A model generated the notes under the pieces. It was given only the letters and a program-made list of their open reading frames with translations. It did no database searches and was not told where the DNA came from. From NCBI GenBank assembly GCA_022984795.1, contig JALIHJ010000011.1, positions 124,001 to 188,000 on the forward strand: a stretch of DNA of 64,000 nt, read 5' to 3'. Shown here piece by piece: positions 47,792 to 56,933 of this stretch (position 1 is the stretch's first letter; every line of letters starts with the position of its first letter). The position numbers were made by a program, and so were the translations under genes. The stretch is from Fabrea salina. Taxonomy: Eukaryota; Ciliophora; Heterotrichea; Heterotrichida; Fabreidae.

Positions 47792-48547
47792 TTAGTTTTT
47801 GGAAGTAAAAGCGCCTATTTGGGCTTCTAGAATCCTTCTGTTTTCTAAATCGTCATTGTGCTGCTCTATGATTTCTTCAAGGCTACTTAGGGTGTGTCTT
47901 ATGTCTAAAATCGTTTCTGAGTTCCCAGACTCCAGTTTTTGGTTTTGCGTTTCAATTCCAAGTTTCTCTTGTTCCAAAGACTCCACCTCTGATTCTAAAG
48001 TTCTGATTTGAAGCTCAGTGTTTGTGATTTGTGACTTAAGTTGTGTGTTACTCTCTTCCAAAACAGAAAGTTGTGTTTGGTAAGTTTGTCTTTGTCTTGA
48101 GATGTTTGTTAGTTCTTCTTCTAGTTTTTGTATTTCAGAAGCATGGTTGTTTGCAGAGTTTTCTTTGCCTTTTTGGAGTTCTTCGCTTTTTATGGTTAGT
48201 TCTTGGTTTTTTGCTTGTCTTTCTAGTTTCCTAGACAAGACTTCATCAAGTTGGGCTTCAAATTGGTCAATTCTAGAGTTTAGTTCTCTTTGCTGAGCTA
48301 TGCAACTAGGCAAGTCTTTCAGTAGTTTCTGGACTTGATCTGGAGTTTGTTGTACCTCTGAACTTTTTGAATCTGGCGCGGTATAGTGATTATTGCGTTT
48401 GGAAGAAGGAAAAACTGAAGCTTTGGAAGCTTCTCTAGTGCTGGGATTCGTGCAAAGGACCTTGGCTAAAGCATTGTACTTCTTCAACTTTTTGGCATAA
48501 GAGAATTCTTCAGTGCAAGCTCTTTTCAGCGAAAACGGAGAATGCAT
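47792..48547 (-). CDS. Coiled-coil protein, unknown
   Basis: I start at the ATG at 48547. The open frame continues upstream to 48637 but that Leu-rich part is antisense to the SR-rich gene and has no ATG. The 251-residue product has a basic, Ser-rich N-terminus (to ~75) and a coiled coil (~85-245). No domain is recognised. Only 7 bp separate its ATG from the divergent gene at 48555. Confidence 0.72.
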   Translation of the reverse strand: MHSPFSLKRACTEEFSYAKKLKKYNALAKVLCTNPSTREASKASVFPSSKRNNHYTAPDSKSSEVQQTPDQVQKLLKDLPSCIAQQRELNSRIDQFEAQLDEVLSRKLERQAKNQELTIKSEELQKGKENSANNHASEIQKLEEELTNISRQRQTYQTQLSVLEESNTQLKSQITNTELQIRTLESEVESLEQEKLGIETQNQKLESGNSETILDIRHTLSSLEEIIEQHNDDLENRRILEAQIGAFTSKN

Positions 48548-48554
48548 TATAAAT
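48548..48554. promoter_or_regulatory. 7-bp divergent start spacer, TATAAAT
   Basis: The spacer between the two opposed ATGs (48545-48547 minus, 48555-48557 plus) reads TATAAAT, a TATA-like string. If it is a promoter it serves one gene at most from within a leader shorter than usual, so the true initiation points probably lie in the opposite coding region. Confidence 0.5.
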
Positions 48555-48842
48555 ATGAGGAAAGAACATAGAAGAAGGTCTTCGCGTAGAAGAAGCAGAA
48601 GCAGAGAAAGAACCAAGAAGTTCAAGGGAAGAGGCACTCCTAATTCTTTGGGCTTGCGTGCCTGGAGTTCTGAGGAATTCCCTCAAAAAGCTCAAGAACC
48701 TTCTAAGTTGTCTAAGGACTGGGTTTCTGATGAACTTCAAAACTTAAAAACTGGAAAATGGACTCATGACAAATTCCATGCTGTTAATTCTAGTCCTCTG
48801 AGTGAAGAGGGACTTGTAAGGGAATCTCCTAAATACGATTAA
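48555..48842 (+). CDS. Small RS-rich protein with GKWTHDKF motif (possible Btz/MLN51-like)
   Basis: The 95-residue protein starts at the ATG at 48555. Residues 2-22 are Arg/Ser-rich (HRRRSSRRRSRSRERTKK), as in splicing-related proteins. Near residue 68 it has LKTGKWTHDKFH, which resembles the GRWEHDKFRE segment of the eIF4A3-binding SELOR region of MLN51/CASC3. The match is short, so an exon-junction role is only suggested. It could also belong to other RS proteins with WEHDKF-like motifs. It converges on the next gene with 1 nt between stops. Confidence 0.62.
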   Translation: MRKEHRRRSSRRRSRSRERTKKFKGRGTPNSLGLRAWSSEEFPQKAQEPSKLSKDWVSDELQNLKTGKWTHDKFHAVNSSPLSEEGLVRESPKYD

Positions 48843-48843
48843 T

Positions 48844-49221
48844 TTAATCAAAAAACATGCCATTTGCTCTAGTTAAGGAAGAGTTATTTGTAAACCCTAT
48901 AAAAACAAGATTTGGGGTTTGGAGGTCCAAGTTCTCCAGACTGAAGCTTTTTGTTAGTTTGGAGGGATGGCTTTCAGTATTGGTTGGGCAACTCTTAGCT
49001 CTTTGGTCTCCTCTTTGAAATTGTTCCGGAAGCTGAGTAGGAGTATTAAAGACTAGACCATCTGAAGAGATACTGCTGCAGGAAGTGGTTGACTCTTCAG
49101 AGTCCTCGTCGAAGTAGTTGTAAAAGGGTTCTTCAACTGGGGGATTATTTGTGTTCTGGTTTGGGGCTTGAGTGTTTAAAATCCTTCTTGTATATCTAGT
49201 GCGGACAAAGCCTTCTTCCAT
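48844..49221 (-). CDS. Small acidic/Ser-rich protein, unknown
   Basis: The 125-residue protein is mostly disordered, Asn/Ser/Thr/Glu-rich, with a short hydrophobic end (LVFIGFTNNSS). There is no domain. The frame, ATG (49221) and codon use are consistent with a real gene, but evidence is limited to that and to exact packing against the convergent gene. Confidence 0.55.
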   Translation of the reverse strand: MEEGFVRTRYTRRILNTQAPNQNTNNPPVEEPFYNYFDEDSEESTTSCSSISSDGLVFNTPTQLPEQFQRGDQRAKSCPTNTESHPSKLTKSFSLENLDLQTPNLVFIGFTNNSSLTRANGMFFD

Positions 49222-49322
49222 TTATTACCTTAAACTAGGGATAATATCAATAAATTATGTTGCACTATAGTACTTAATTTCTGTTAATCCTCACTAACTT
49301 AATATTCATAATTATAAACAAT

Positions 49323-49862
49323 ATGAGTGTAGCAAATGAACTTTCTATAATTAGCGAAGAGTGCGACGAAGACTTAACGGAAGACTCAGACAACTTCCAA
49401 AAGCTTTTAGAAAAACTCAAAGCAGCACAAGAAAAAGCCAATAACTCACAAAAAGTTGAAATGAAACTACAAAAAGCAGAGTCAAGGATCCAAGAACTTA
49501 ACAGACTGTACAACTCCAAATGTGACGAGGTGCAATCCCTCAAAAGAAAGGTTTCGCACTTACAAAAGATGCTAGAAGAAAAGGACGAACAGCTGTTTTC
49601 AATGACTTCACTTTCAAAAGACTTCCAAGAACTACTGGGCACAGACAGCAAGCAAGTCCAGGTAAGCGTGCCTTCTGAAGAAACAGAGGAGTACAAGTTG
49701 CTTCTAATGGAGTCCCAAGACAAATGCGAAGAACTCAAAGAAATGCTTCTGGAGCAAGTTAGAATTAACCAAAGAATGGAAAAGAACCTGGAGTCCCCTT
49801 TGAAGCCCCAGAACTTTACACCTGGTAAGTATTATCCTTCTAATCAAAGACTGTTTAAATAA
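49323..49862 (+). CDS. Coiled-coil protein, small
   Basis: A 179-residue protein with a coiled coil from ~25 to ~150 and a short Pro/Asn tail. It has no other domain. The next gene's ATG (49865) follows the stop after 2 nt, so its 3' UTR must run into that gene. Confidence 0.66.
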   Translation: MSVANELSIISEECDEDLTEDSDNFQKLLEKLKAAQEKANNSQKVEMKLQKAESRIQELNRLYNSKCDEVQSLKRKVSHLQKMLEEKDEQLFSMTSLSKDFQELLGTDSKQVQVSVPSEETEEYKLLLMESQDKCEELKEMLLEQVRINQRMEKNLESPLKPQNFTPGKYYPSNQRLFK

Positions 49863-49864
49863 TT

Positions 49865-51415
49865 ATGACGGATTACTTTTTATACCAGCTCACCATTGGA
49901 AACAAGCTAGAGGAAATCCAGGAATACCTTAAGCCCAAAACAGTTTCTCTAAGGTTCACTAAGTTCTCTCTAGGACAAAACCTTCTCCACATCTGCTCCC
50001 TGAACAGCCACGCTGCCCTTATTGACTTTTTCCTGAGATATGAAAAAACTCTCCCAGGCGTAACTCGAAATGATATCGTGAACTGGGTGAATTCAACTTG
50101 TGATGAAGGGTTTACGCCTCTACACTATGCAGTTTCTAAAGGAAACTTGGAACTTGTGAGGATGTTAACTCTGGCAGGGGCAGATGTCAACATGAAAACT
50201 AACATGGGGTTGTCAGCAATGCACTTGGCAGCCCAAGCAGACCACCCAGGACTAATTGCTTACTTAGCAGAACTAGGTTTGCCTTTGTCAGGAACCGACT
50301 CTAAAGGAGGAACTCCACTGCACTGGGCAGCCTACACGGGAAGCTACTATGCGATTACTGTGCTTTTAGGACTCCAGGTTCCCAAGAACAAAAAAGACCA
50401 CGAAGGAAACACAGCTCTGCACCTGGCTATACTTGGAAGCCACCCTAGGATTGTTAGGATTTTGCTTTTGAAAGGCTCTGACAAAACAATCAAAGACAAC
50501 TTAGAAAGGGATGCTTGTGAGTTGTCTAAAGAGTGCACTAACCAGGAAATCCAAGAAATGCTTAAGCCTACTGGAATCAAGGAAACCCTTGGCTGCAAAC
50601 CAAAGCTTGAACCTTACGAAAAGTCTTACTCGCCTATGTTTATTTTCCTTTCAGTAGTGATTGCAGTGTTCATTTTGAATGTTATTTTTTGCATACAATG
50701 TATTTTATACTTAGATGACCGAATATCAGGCTACGCCTTTGTGGGAGCAAGTGGGGTTGTGCTGCTTTGTGTGCTGGTGCTTTCAAACTCTAACCCAGGC
50801 TACATAGAACACATAAAAGGAGTCAGACTTAGTGTAAGCAACATTTAGAACTTGTATCTGCAGTTCAAACCTCACGAAATCTGCCCGGACTGCATCATTC
50901 CTAGACCTCCCCGGTCGCGTCACTGCCACTACTGCGATAAGTGCGTTTCAAGGTTTGACCACCACTGCCAATGGGTATCCAACTGCATTGGAGCCCGGAA
51001 CTTAGGTTGGTTTTACTTTTTTGTGACATTTTTATTCATCAGTTGTTTACTAAACATTACATTAACTATCCAGGTAGTGAGTGCAGGGGAGTTTAGAAAA
51101 GGAATGTCTTCTTTGAGCTACGAAGCTAGTTTGGGAGTGTCCATTTTGACAGGTTCTATTGCACTGTTTGGATTGGTGCCCCTAACTATACTGTTTTCGG
51201 TCCAGAGTAGGAACTTTTGTTTGAACAGAACCACAAGTGAAAGGTACTCTAAAAGGTCAGAGAATCTCAGAAGTGCCAAGGACTGCTTTATGAAGAACTG
51301 TTGTTTGCTGTGTTGTAACAGAAACAATGAAGTAGAGCCCTTTTTCGAACAGATAAGAAGTCCGGTTACTAAGTCCAGTGAGTTTGATATGAGCTTGGAT
51401 GAAAGTTTACTTTGA
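49865..51415 (+). CDS. Ankyrin-repeat DHHC palmitoyltransferase (HIP14-like); one 15-nt intron
   Basis: Removing the intron at 50834-50848 deletes an in-frame TAG and joins two halves in one frame, giving ~511 residues. Six or so ankyrin repeats (~40-235; GFTPLHYAVSKGNLELVR, GGTPLHWAAYTGSYY, GNTALHLAILGSH) precede two membrane helices, the DHHC Cys-rich domain (HEICPDCIIPRPPRSRHCHY, then DHHC, SNCIGARN), and two more helices. The layout is that of ZDHHC17/13, in which ankyrin repeats capture substrates. It ends in TGA. Confidence 0.93.
50834..50848 (+). other. 15-nt intron
   Basis: GTAAGCAACATTTAG, A at position 10, phase 0. It carries the only in-frame stop between the ankyrin/TM half and the DHHC half. 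Confidence 0.92.
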
Positions 51416-51494
51416 ATCATAACTAAACTAAGCAAAAAGTAGTAAACTAACTAAGAATTCTTATCCAAGTTTGAATTCCATAGTTATAATTTAA

Positions 51495-53963
51495 ATGTCT
51501 CGTCTTAGAGCTAGATTTGAAACTCAGCTTAAACAAAAACTCCAGCAAAAATGCCCTTCTAAACTTTCAGAGGAGTCTTTTCTATACAAAGCCTTTAGAT
51601 TCATAGACCTTGACAACTCCAATACAGTTTCTAGAGATGAATGGATTCGCGCCATTGAAAAGATTGGCATAGTTGTGGAAGACCCCAAAGAACTCGAACT
51701 ACTTTTTGACGAATACGATTCTGACGGGTCCGGGGAAATAGACTACAGGGAGTTTGTTGCAGCCCTGTTTGGGGCTAACTCTGCCGTTGCAAAGCGCTTG
51801 ACTCCTCAAAAGTCCATGCCTCCTTCAGAAGAACAAAGAGCCGAAGACCTTTTAGAAGCCATAAAAGAACGCTTGCTAGCTCGTGGTGCCCGGGGCTTAA
51901 TTGGACTTTCCAGACAGTTCAAAATTATGGATGACGATTCTTCCGGAAAACTGGAATTCCAGGAGTTCTTGAAAGCACTCCACGACTACAGAGTGCCTAT
52001 TCCTGAAGAAGAAGCTGAACTCATTTTTGACTACATAGACAGGGACAGGTCTGGGTCCATTGACTACGATGAATTTGTAAGGGCAGTCCGCGGGCCTATG
52101 AATGCTTTCAGAAAAGAACTGGTTGCTGAGGCTTTCCACAGGTTAGACTTAGATAACTCAGGAGTCATTGACTTGTCAGACATTAAGCAAGTTTACGACC
52201 CAAGCAGCCATCCTGAAGTTCTTCAAGGAGTTAAGTCCGAAGAAGATGTGTTAAACGAGTTCCTAGAAACTTTTGAACTGCATCATTCTTTAAACGGGAG
52301 AAGAGACAGAAAAGTAACCTTTGAGGAATTTGAGGAGTACTACAACAACATTTCTGCAAGCATTGACAACGACAAGTACTTTGAAGTTATGATAGTAAAA
52401 GCTTGGGCTCTTGACAAGCAACCTCCCCAACCCCAGAAAAGCCCTTCAAAGGAACCAAAGCAAGTGGAAATTCGCAATCCCAGAAGTGTACAAGAAATCC
52501 TAGAGAAGTTTAGAGAAAAACTTGCTGCAAGAGGAGTTCGTGGCATTCTGGGCCTTGCTAGGCAGTTTAAGATTATGGATGATGACAACTCTAAGTTCAT
52601 TAACTACAACGAGTTTAGAAAAGCTTGCAGGGACTACCGGATTACTGTGGACGATAAAGAAATTCAACTTCTGTATGAAGCTATTGATATTGACGACAGC
52701 GGAGAAATCAACTACGATGAACTTTTAAGGGCAATCAGAGGGCCCCTGAACAGTTTCAGAAAAGGACTTGTTGACCAAGCTTGGAACAAACTTGACAAGG
52801 ACAGAAACGGAGTCTTAGACATTGACGATATCAGGGATGTCTACTCCGCAAAGCAGCACCCAGATGTTAGAGCCGGCAAAAGGACAGAGGACGACGTATT
52901 GGGCGAGTTCCTTGAAACTTTTGAAATGCACCATAACCTTAAAACACCCTCTGCTAGAGACCGCAGAGTAACCTACGAAGAGTTTTTAGAGTACTACAAC
53001 AATGTTTCAGCAAGCATAGACGATGACAGGTACTTTGAACTTATGATGACAAACGCCTGGAAACTCAGAGGAGAACCTCCAGTAAGGGAAAGTTGGGCAG
53101 GGGCTTATACAGTTTCCCACAAAACTTCATGGCTCGCCGATCACCACCGCAGTCAACTTGGAGGAACTGTAAACTCTTCTGCACCCTTTGGAACTTCTGA
53201 TGAACCTGTAGATTATACAACTTCAATGAGACCCCGCAGAGGGAACTTGGACTTACTAGAACTTTCTGGCTCGATTCCAGCTGCAGGAAGGTCAGTATGG
53301 TCCAAACCAGCAGCACAGCAGTCCCACTCTTCTTTCCAACAAGCTGAGGGATTGCTAGAAAGACTCAGAAACAAACTAGCAGCTAGGGGAGCAAAGGGCT
53401 TTATTGGGCTCAAAAGACAGTTCAAGATTATGGATGACAACGGAAACAACAAGCTAGACATAGGAGAGTTCATTAAAGGCATGAGGGACTTTAGAGTAGA
53501 AATATCAGAAGACGAAGCAGGGTTGTTGTTTAGGTACTTGGACGCTGACAGATCAGGCTCAATAGATTACGAAGAGTTTTTGCACAGACTCCAAGGGCCT
53601 ATGAACCCACGCAGAAAACAAGTAGTTGAAAAGGTTTTTCAAAAACTAGACAAAACTGGGGACGGTTACATAATGGTTGACGACTTAAGAGGAGTTTACA
53701 ACGTTTCACTGCACCCAGACGTGCGGATGGGCAAAAAATCAGAAGACGAAGTTCTGTGTGACTTTTTGGATACCTTTGAAGTCCACCACGCTATGTTTAA
53801 AGGGGGACGCCGGGACGCAAAGGTTACGCTAGACGAGTTTATGGAGTATTACCAACACGTTTCAGCTTCTATCACAGACGATAGGTACTTTGACTTGATG
53901 ATGAAAAATGCCTGGAACCTAGACAACGTTTCTTACGGAAAGGGTTGGAGGGGCGAGTGCTAA
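51495..53963 (+). CDS. Triple calcyphosine-like EF-hand protein
   Basis: The 822-residue protein has an N-terminal EF-hand pair (~30-92). Three tandem copies of a ~190-residue calcyphosine (CAPS/CAPSL) unit follow, at ~115-304, ~331-525 and ~613-806. Each copy starts with LxARGxRGxxGLxRQFKIMDD and ends with YYxxxSASIxDDxYFxxMxxxAW. Each unit has four EF-hand positions, some without ideal Ca ligands. Calcyphosine-like proteins occur in cilia, so an axonemal calcium sensor or doublet-binding role is likely but inferred. Confidence 0.9.
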   Translation: MSRLRARFETQLKQKLQQKCPSKLSEESFLYKAFRFIDLDNSNTVSRDEWIRAIEKIGIVVEDPKELELLFDEYDSDGSGEIDYREFVAALFGANSAVAKRLTPQKSMPPSEEQRAEDLLEAIKERLLARGARGLIGLSRQFKIMDDDSSGKLEFQEFLKALHDYRVPIPEEEAELIFDYIDRDRSGSIDYDEFVRAVRGPMNAFRKELVAEAFHRLDLDNSGVIDLSDIKQVYDPSSHPEVLQGVKSEEDVLNEFLETFELHHSLNGRRDRKVTFEEFEEYYNNISASIDNDKYFEVMIVKAWALDKQPPQPQKSPSKEPKQVEIRNPRSVQEILEKFREKLAARGVRGILGLARQFKIMDDDNSKFINYNEFRKACRDYRITVDDKEIQLLYEAIDIDDSGEINYDELLRAIRGPLNSFRKGLVDQAWNKLDKDRNGVLDIDDIRDVYSAKQHPDVRAGKRTEDDVLGEFLETFEMHHNLKTPSARDRRVTYEEFLEYYNNVSASIDDDRYFELMMTNAWKLRGEPPVRESWAGAYTVSHKTSWLADHHRSQLGGTVNSSAPFGTSDEPVDYTTSMRPRRGNLDLLELSGSIPAAGRSVWSKPAAQQSHSSFQQAEGLLERLRNKLAARGAKGFIGLKRQFKIMDDNGNNKLDIGEFIKGMRDFRVEISEDEAGLLFRYLDADRSGSIDYEEFLHRLQGPMNPRRKQVVEKVFQKLDKTGDGYIMVDDLRGVYNVSLHPDVRMGKKSEDEVLCDFLDTFEVHHAMFKGGRRDAKVTLDEFMEYYQHVSASITDDRYFDLMMKNAWNLDNVSYGKGWRGEC

Positions 53964-53978
53964 GTTAACTATTAATAT

Positions 53979-54293
53979 ATGGAAAATATAAGGTTTTTAA
54001 ATGAAACGAACTGTTCTGACTGTGAGTACTGTTGTTTGGATTCCAGTGCTTGTGGCACAGAGGACGAGTGCCAGGAAAAGTACGCACTTACGCTTATTGT
54101 AGCAATTTCTTTGGTATTTGCAGGTCTTTTGCTTTTTGTATATTTCCAAACTAGAGGAAGCAATGACTGCTGCGACATCGACTGCTTGCGCAGAACTTTC
54201 AAAGTGAAGCATCCAGAAACACAAGAAGTTGAACAAACTGAACCAAGGACTACTGATCCTTCTGGTCAAGGAATCCATTCGGATACTAATTAA
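53979..54293 (+). CDS. Small Cys-rich single-pass membrane protein
   Basis: A 104-residue protein. A short Cys-rich ectodomain (CSDCEYCC, then CGTEDEC) precedes one membrane helix at ~36-56 and a charged, Pro/Thr/Glu tail with CCDIDC. There is no cleavable signal peptide, so type III topology is likely. Paired extracellular Cys suggest disulfides. Function unknown. Confidence 0.68.
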   Translation: MENIRFLNETNCSDCEYCCLDSSACGTEDECQEKYALTLIVAISLVFAGLLLFVYFQTRGSNDCCDIDCLRRTFKVKHPETQEVEQTEPRTTDPSGQGIHSDTN

Positions 54294-54297
54294 ATAC

Positions 54298-55182
54298 TTA
54301 TTGCCTTTTTACGGACTTTTTTCTGATTATCAACTGAGTTTTGGGTGGAGTCTTGCTTTGTCTAGGCCTGTATTTACTTAAATCGTCGCTTTTTTGCCTT
54401 GGTTTTTGTTGGATTGTTGTTTTTTGGAACCTTTCGATGTTAAAGCACTCAGAAAACCTGTTTTTCAATCTGCTAGTTGCGATTTTTTCCAACTGGGTTT
54501 TTTCCTTGCACTTTTCTTGGTACTTCTTTTTATAGAACTCAGCTGTTTTATTGTTTTTAGAAACTTGTCCATTAAAAAAGGTTTGGGTGTCTTCTAGTTC
54601 TGACTGTACTTTTTGTATTTCTAAGTTGAGTTTGCACACTTGTTTTTCAAGAACATAGTTGCTTTTTTCTAGTTTGTTTATTCTTTCAGTGTCTTTTCTA
54701 GGAGTGTTTTCAGGACTTGTAGTTTCGAGTGTTTTTAGAATCTTGCGTAGTTTGGTTTTTTCTTTCTGGAGTTTTGAAAGCTCTTGATTGAAGTATTTTT
54801 CTGAGTTGTTGAGTTCTTTTTGCTTCCTTTCTAGTTCGTTCTTTAAATAGTCAATTTGAACAAACATTTGGTTTCTGAAGCTAAAGTGGTCTCTGGACTG
54901 CCTTTCTAAATTCTGAAGGCAGTCTTGGTATTCTTGAGTGCCCTTGTCAGTGTTGCTTAAGTTTGCTAAACTAGTTCTAGTTGCTATCAATTCTAAAGCG
55001 TTCTGCTTAACAAAGTCAAAAGCTTCAAATGTCGAGAAGTTTTCGATTTCAGACTCTGAATGGAACTTTGAGCTTTCAAATGAAGTTTCCTAAGTAAAAG
55101 TTACTACTTCCCGAAAACTTTGGTTGATTTGAGCACATAGCTCAACTAACTTTTGGTGATACTTATTCAATTTTAATTCCAT
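54298..55182 (-). CDS. Coiled-coil protein with basic tail; one 15-nt intron
   Basis: An intron at 55090-55104 joins a 26-codon first exon (MELKLNKYHQKL...) to the main frame, giving 289 residues. The frame without the intron would begin only at a non-ATG codon near 54990. Residues ~95-235 are coiled coil and the last ~45 residues are basic (RQKSDDLSKYRPRQSK). No family is recognised. Confidence 0.74.
55090..55104 (-). other. 15-nt intron
   Basis: On the minus strand GTAACTTTTACTTAG, A at position 10, phase 0. It removes an in-frame TAG and extends the gene to an ATG at 55182. Confidence 0.87.
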
Positions 55183-55225
55183 TTTGATATACTTCGCTAA
55201 AAGTTAAATAGTTAGAATATTTCAA

Positions 55226-55865
55226 ATGCTCACTAAAAGAACCACTTCTCAGAACTTTAGGTCAAATGCTTCACTGGTCAACAAAAGTTATTTTGAAAGG
55301 AAGAACAGAAGAGAACTCAAGCCTCTCTATAACGAAGAGACGAGAGGACGCAGCCACGACTTCAGAATTACTTCAAGGTACTCATCCCACTCTTCTTCAC
55401 TCACCAGAAACCTTTCAAACGAATGCCCTAACATCCTTAAAATACGCGCTGAATTCCGAAAAACTAGAAAGATTAAATTAAACACTAGCAAAAATCCTAC
55501 AAAACAAACTGGAAAACCTCCTAAACCCAAACCTATGGTCAAGACTAACACCGAACCTAACCTGCCTAAGCCTTCCCCAGAACTCTGACAGGTACCAGGA
55601 ACTAGACAGAGCTATTCTTACAAACTGTGTAAGTGTGCGCAACAAAAAGTCCCCTTCCTTTAGGTTCCAGCCTCAAAAACCAGGCATTCCTAAACCCGTC
55701 ACTAAAACTTTCCGCAGAAATAGGCACTTGACTGCAAAGCAACCCAAACCACTTGCTCCAGCTCCTAGAATTGAACTCCAAACCTACAATAAGTTTTACT
55801 ACTCCTTAACAGTTAGGGAGTGCGAATTAGAAGAATACTACCAAGAAGTCAAAAGACCTTTCTGA
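55226..55865 (+). CDS. Basic Lys/Pro-rich protein with a TGA/frame break
   Basis: The first frame (120 residues, basic, Ser/Arg/Lys/Pro-rich) stops at TGA 55586-55588. A frame shifted by +1 is open across the stop and continues SDRYQELDRAILTNCVSV, then RNKKSPSFRFQPQKPG to TGA at 55865, with the same basic, Pro-rich character. No 15- or 16-nt intron fits. Skipping one base at CTC-TGA would give ~212 residues. It is a one-gene model with a sequencing indel or a +1 shift. Two separate genes are less likely because the second part has no ATG. Function unknown. Confidence 0.5.
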
Positions 55866-55895
55866 AAGCTTCAGTTCTTTCTTTGAATAGTGTAT

Positions 55896-56738
55896 TTAAT
55901 TAACAAGGTACTTGTCTTCAAAAAGCAAGGGTTCGTTACAAGACTCTATTCTTACTCTTATAGGGTACAAGTGCCCGTCAGCACTTGGTTTTCCTAAAGG
56001 CAGTAGCCATAGCTTTTTGTTTTCTCCAAAAACCTGAGAAAGGTTCTTTACGACGTTCTTTGTGTCAAAAACGTTGAACTCTTCCCCCATTTCTAAGTTA
56101 GTGAAGTTCTTCAAAATCATCCAGAGGTGCATAACTCCAAAACCAGTTAAACTAAAAAAAAACACAAACCCTAGTCCAGCACCCAGTATTGAAAAAACTG
56201 AATAGTGCGAGTCCTCCAACACAAACAACAAGCACAGCACTCCCATAACTAGCCCACCTACTCCATAGTAAAGTAAAAATAACACAAAAGCTTTGTGGTT
56301 CAGCAACCCAACACAGTTTGCAATCCATGGGCAATGGTGATCGTACCTTAAAATGCACCTTTCGCAATGCGAGCAGTGGTGTGCACGTGTAGGTCTGTAT
56401 CTGCTGCACTTGCTGCAAAAGTTCAGTTTGGCTCTTTCAAAGTCATCTTCGTTCATTCCAGGACAATAGTGTTCAAGTCTGTCGTCAGGAATGTACAATG
56501 GGTCCAAACTTCTTTTAGGAGTTCCTGGGTCTCTGAAAACTGAAACCAAGTAGCTCCACATTCCCAAAAGCAAAACAGAAAACAGAATTACTGTTCCGAT
56601 AACATCTACTGGAGCAAAATCCTTTTCAAGCAGGTACCCTTTAAAGAACACAAAGAGTGCAAAGCCCTTCAACCCCAACACACAAGACATCGGAAGTACA
56701 GATAAAACCCTGTAGTACTTCTTGGGGTGGTAAATCAT
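55896..56738 (-). CDS. DHHC palmitoyltransferase
   Basis: A 280-residue protein with four membrane helices. The Cys-rich domain at ~105-155 reads NFCSKCSRYRPTRAHHCSHC, then the DHHC core with PWIANCVGLLNHKAF. The C-terminus has a TTxE-like segment (GEEFNVFDTKNVV). It is closest in layout to ZDHHC15/PFA3-type enzymes. It is the third DHHC gene in the window. Confidence 0.92.
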   Translation of the reverse strand: MIYHPKKYYRVLSVLPMSCVLGLKGFALFVFFKGYLLEKDFAPVDVIGTVILFSVLLLGMWSYLVSVFRDPGTPKRSLDPLYIPDDRLEHYCPGMNEDDFERAKLNFCSKCSRYRPTRAHHCSHCERCILRYDHHCPWIANCVGLLNHKAFVLFLLYYGVGGLVMGVLCLLFVLEDSHYSVFSILGAGLGFVFFFSLTGFGVMHLWMILKNFTNLEMGEEFNVFDTKNVVKNLSQVFGENKKLWLLPLGKPSADGHLYPIRVRIESCNEPLLFEDKYLVN

Positions 56739-56771
56739 AATTATAAATATTAGGTCTCAGGATTAAGTCGA

Positions 56772-56927
56772 TTACTTAGGTTTTGGGGTAGCTAGTATGC
56801 ATACCCAGTTCTGAGTTTCCAAAGAGTTGACTCGTCCAGTGTAGTACTTCATTGGAATGAAGTAGCTGCCCAGTGCCAGTCCCAAAACCGCAAACTGGAT
56901 TTCCCATCTCATCTTAACCAGCCTCAT
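56772..56927 (-). CDS. Very small single-pass membrane protein
   Basis: The likely start is the ATG at 56927, giving 51 residues (MRLVKMRWEIQ...). A hydrophobic helix spans ~9-25, followed by KYYTGRVNSLETQNW. Codon use matches its neighbours and the frame is closed by A+T-rich DNA. Small subunits of mitochondrial or ER complexes look like this, but I cannot name one. The ATG is only 6 bp from that of the divergent 2H gene. Confidence 0.5.
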   Translation of the reverse strand: MRLVKMRWEIQFAVLGLALGSYFIPMKYYTGRVNSLETQNWVCILATPKPK

Positions 56928-56933
56928 TTTATT
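56928..56933. promoter_or_regulatory. 6-bp space between divergent start codons
   Basis: TTTATT separates the minus-strand ATG (56925-56927) from the plus-strand ATG (56934). Met5 of the plus gene (56946) would lengthen the gap to 18 bp. Confidence 0.4.

Noticed and set aside
48548-48637. N-terminal Leu-rich extension of the minus-strand coiled-coil gene
   Set aside because: It has no ATG and is antisense to the Arg codons of the RS-rich gene, which explains its composition.
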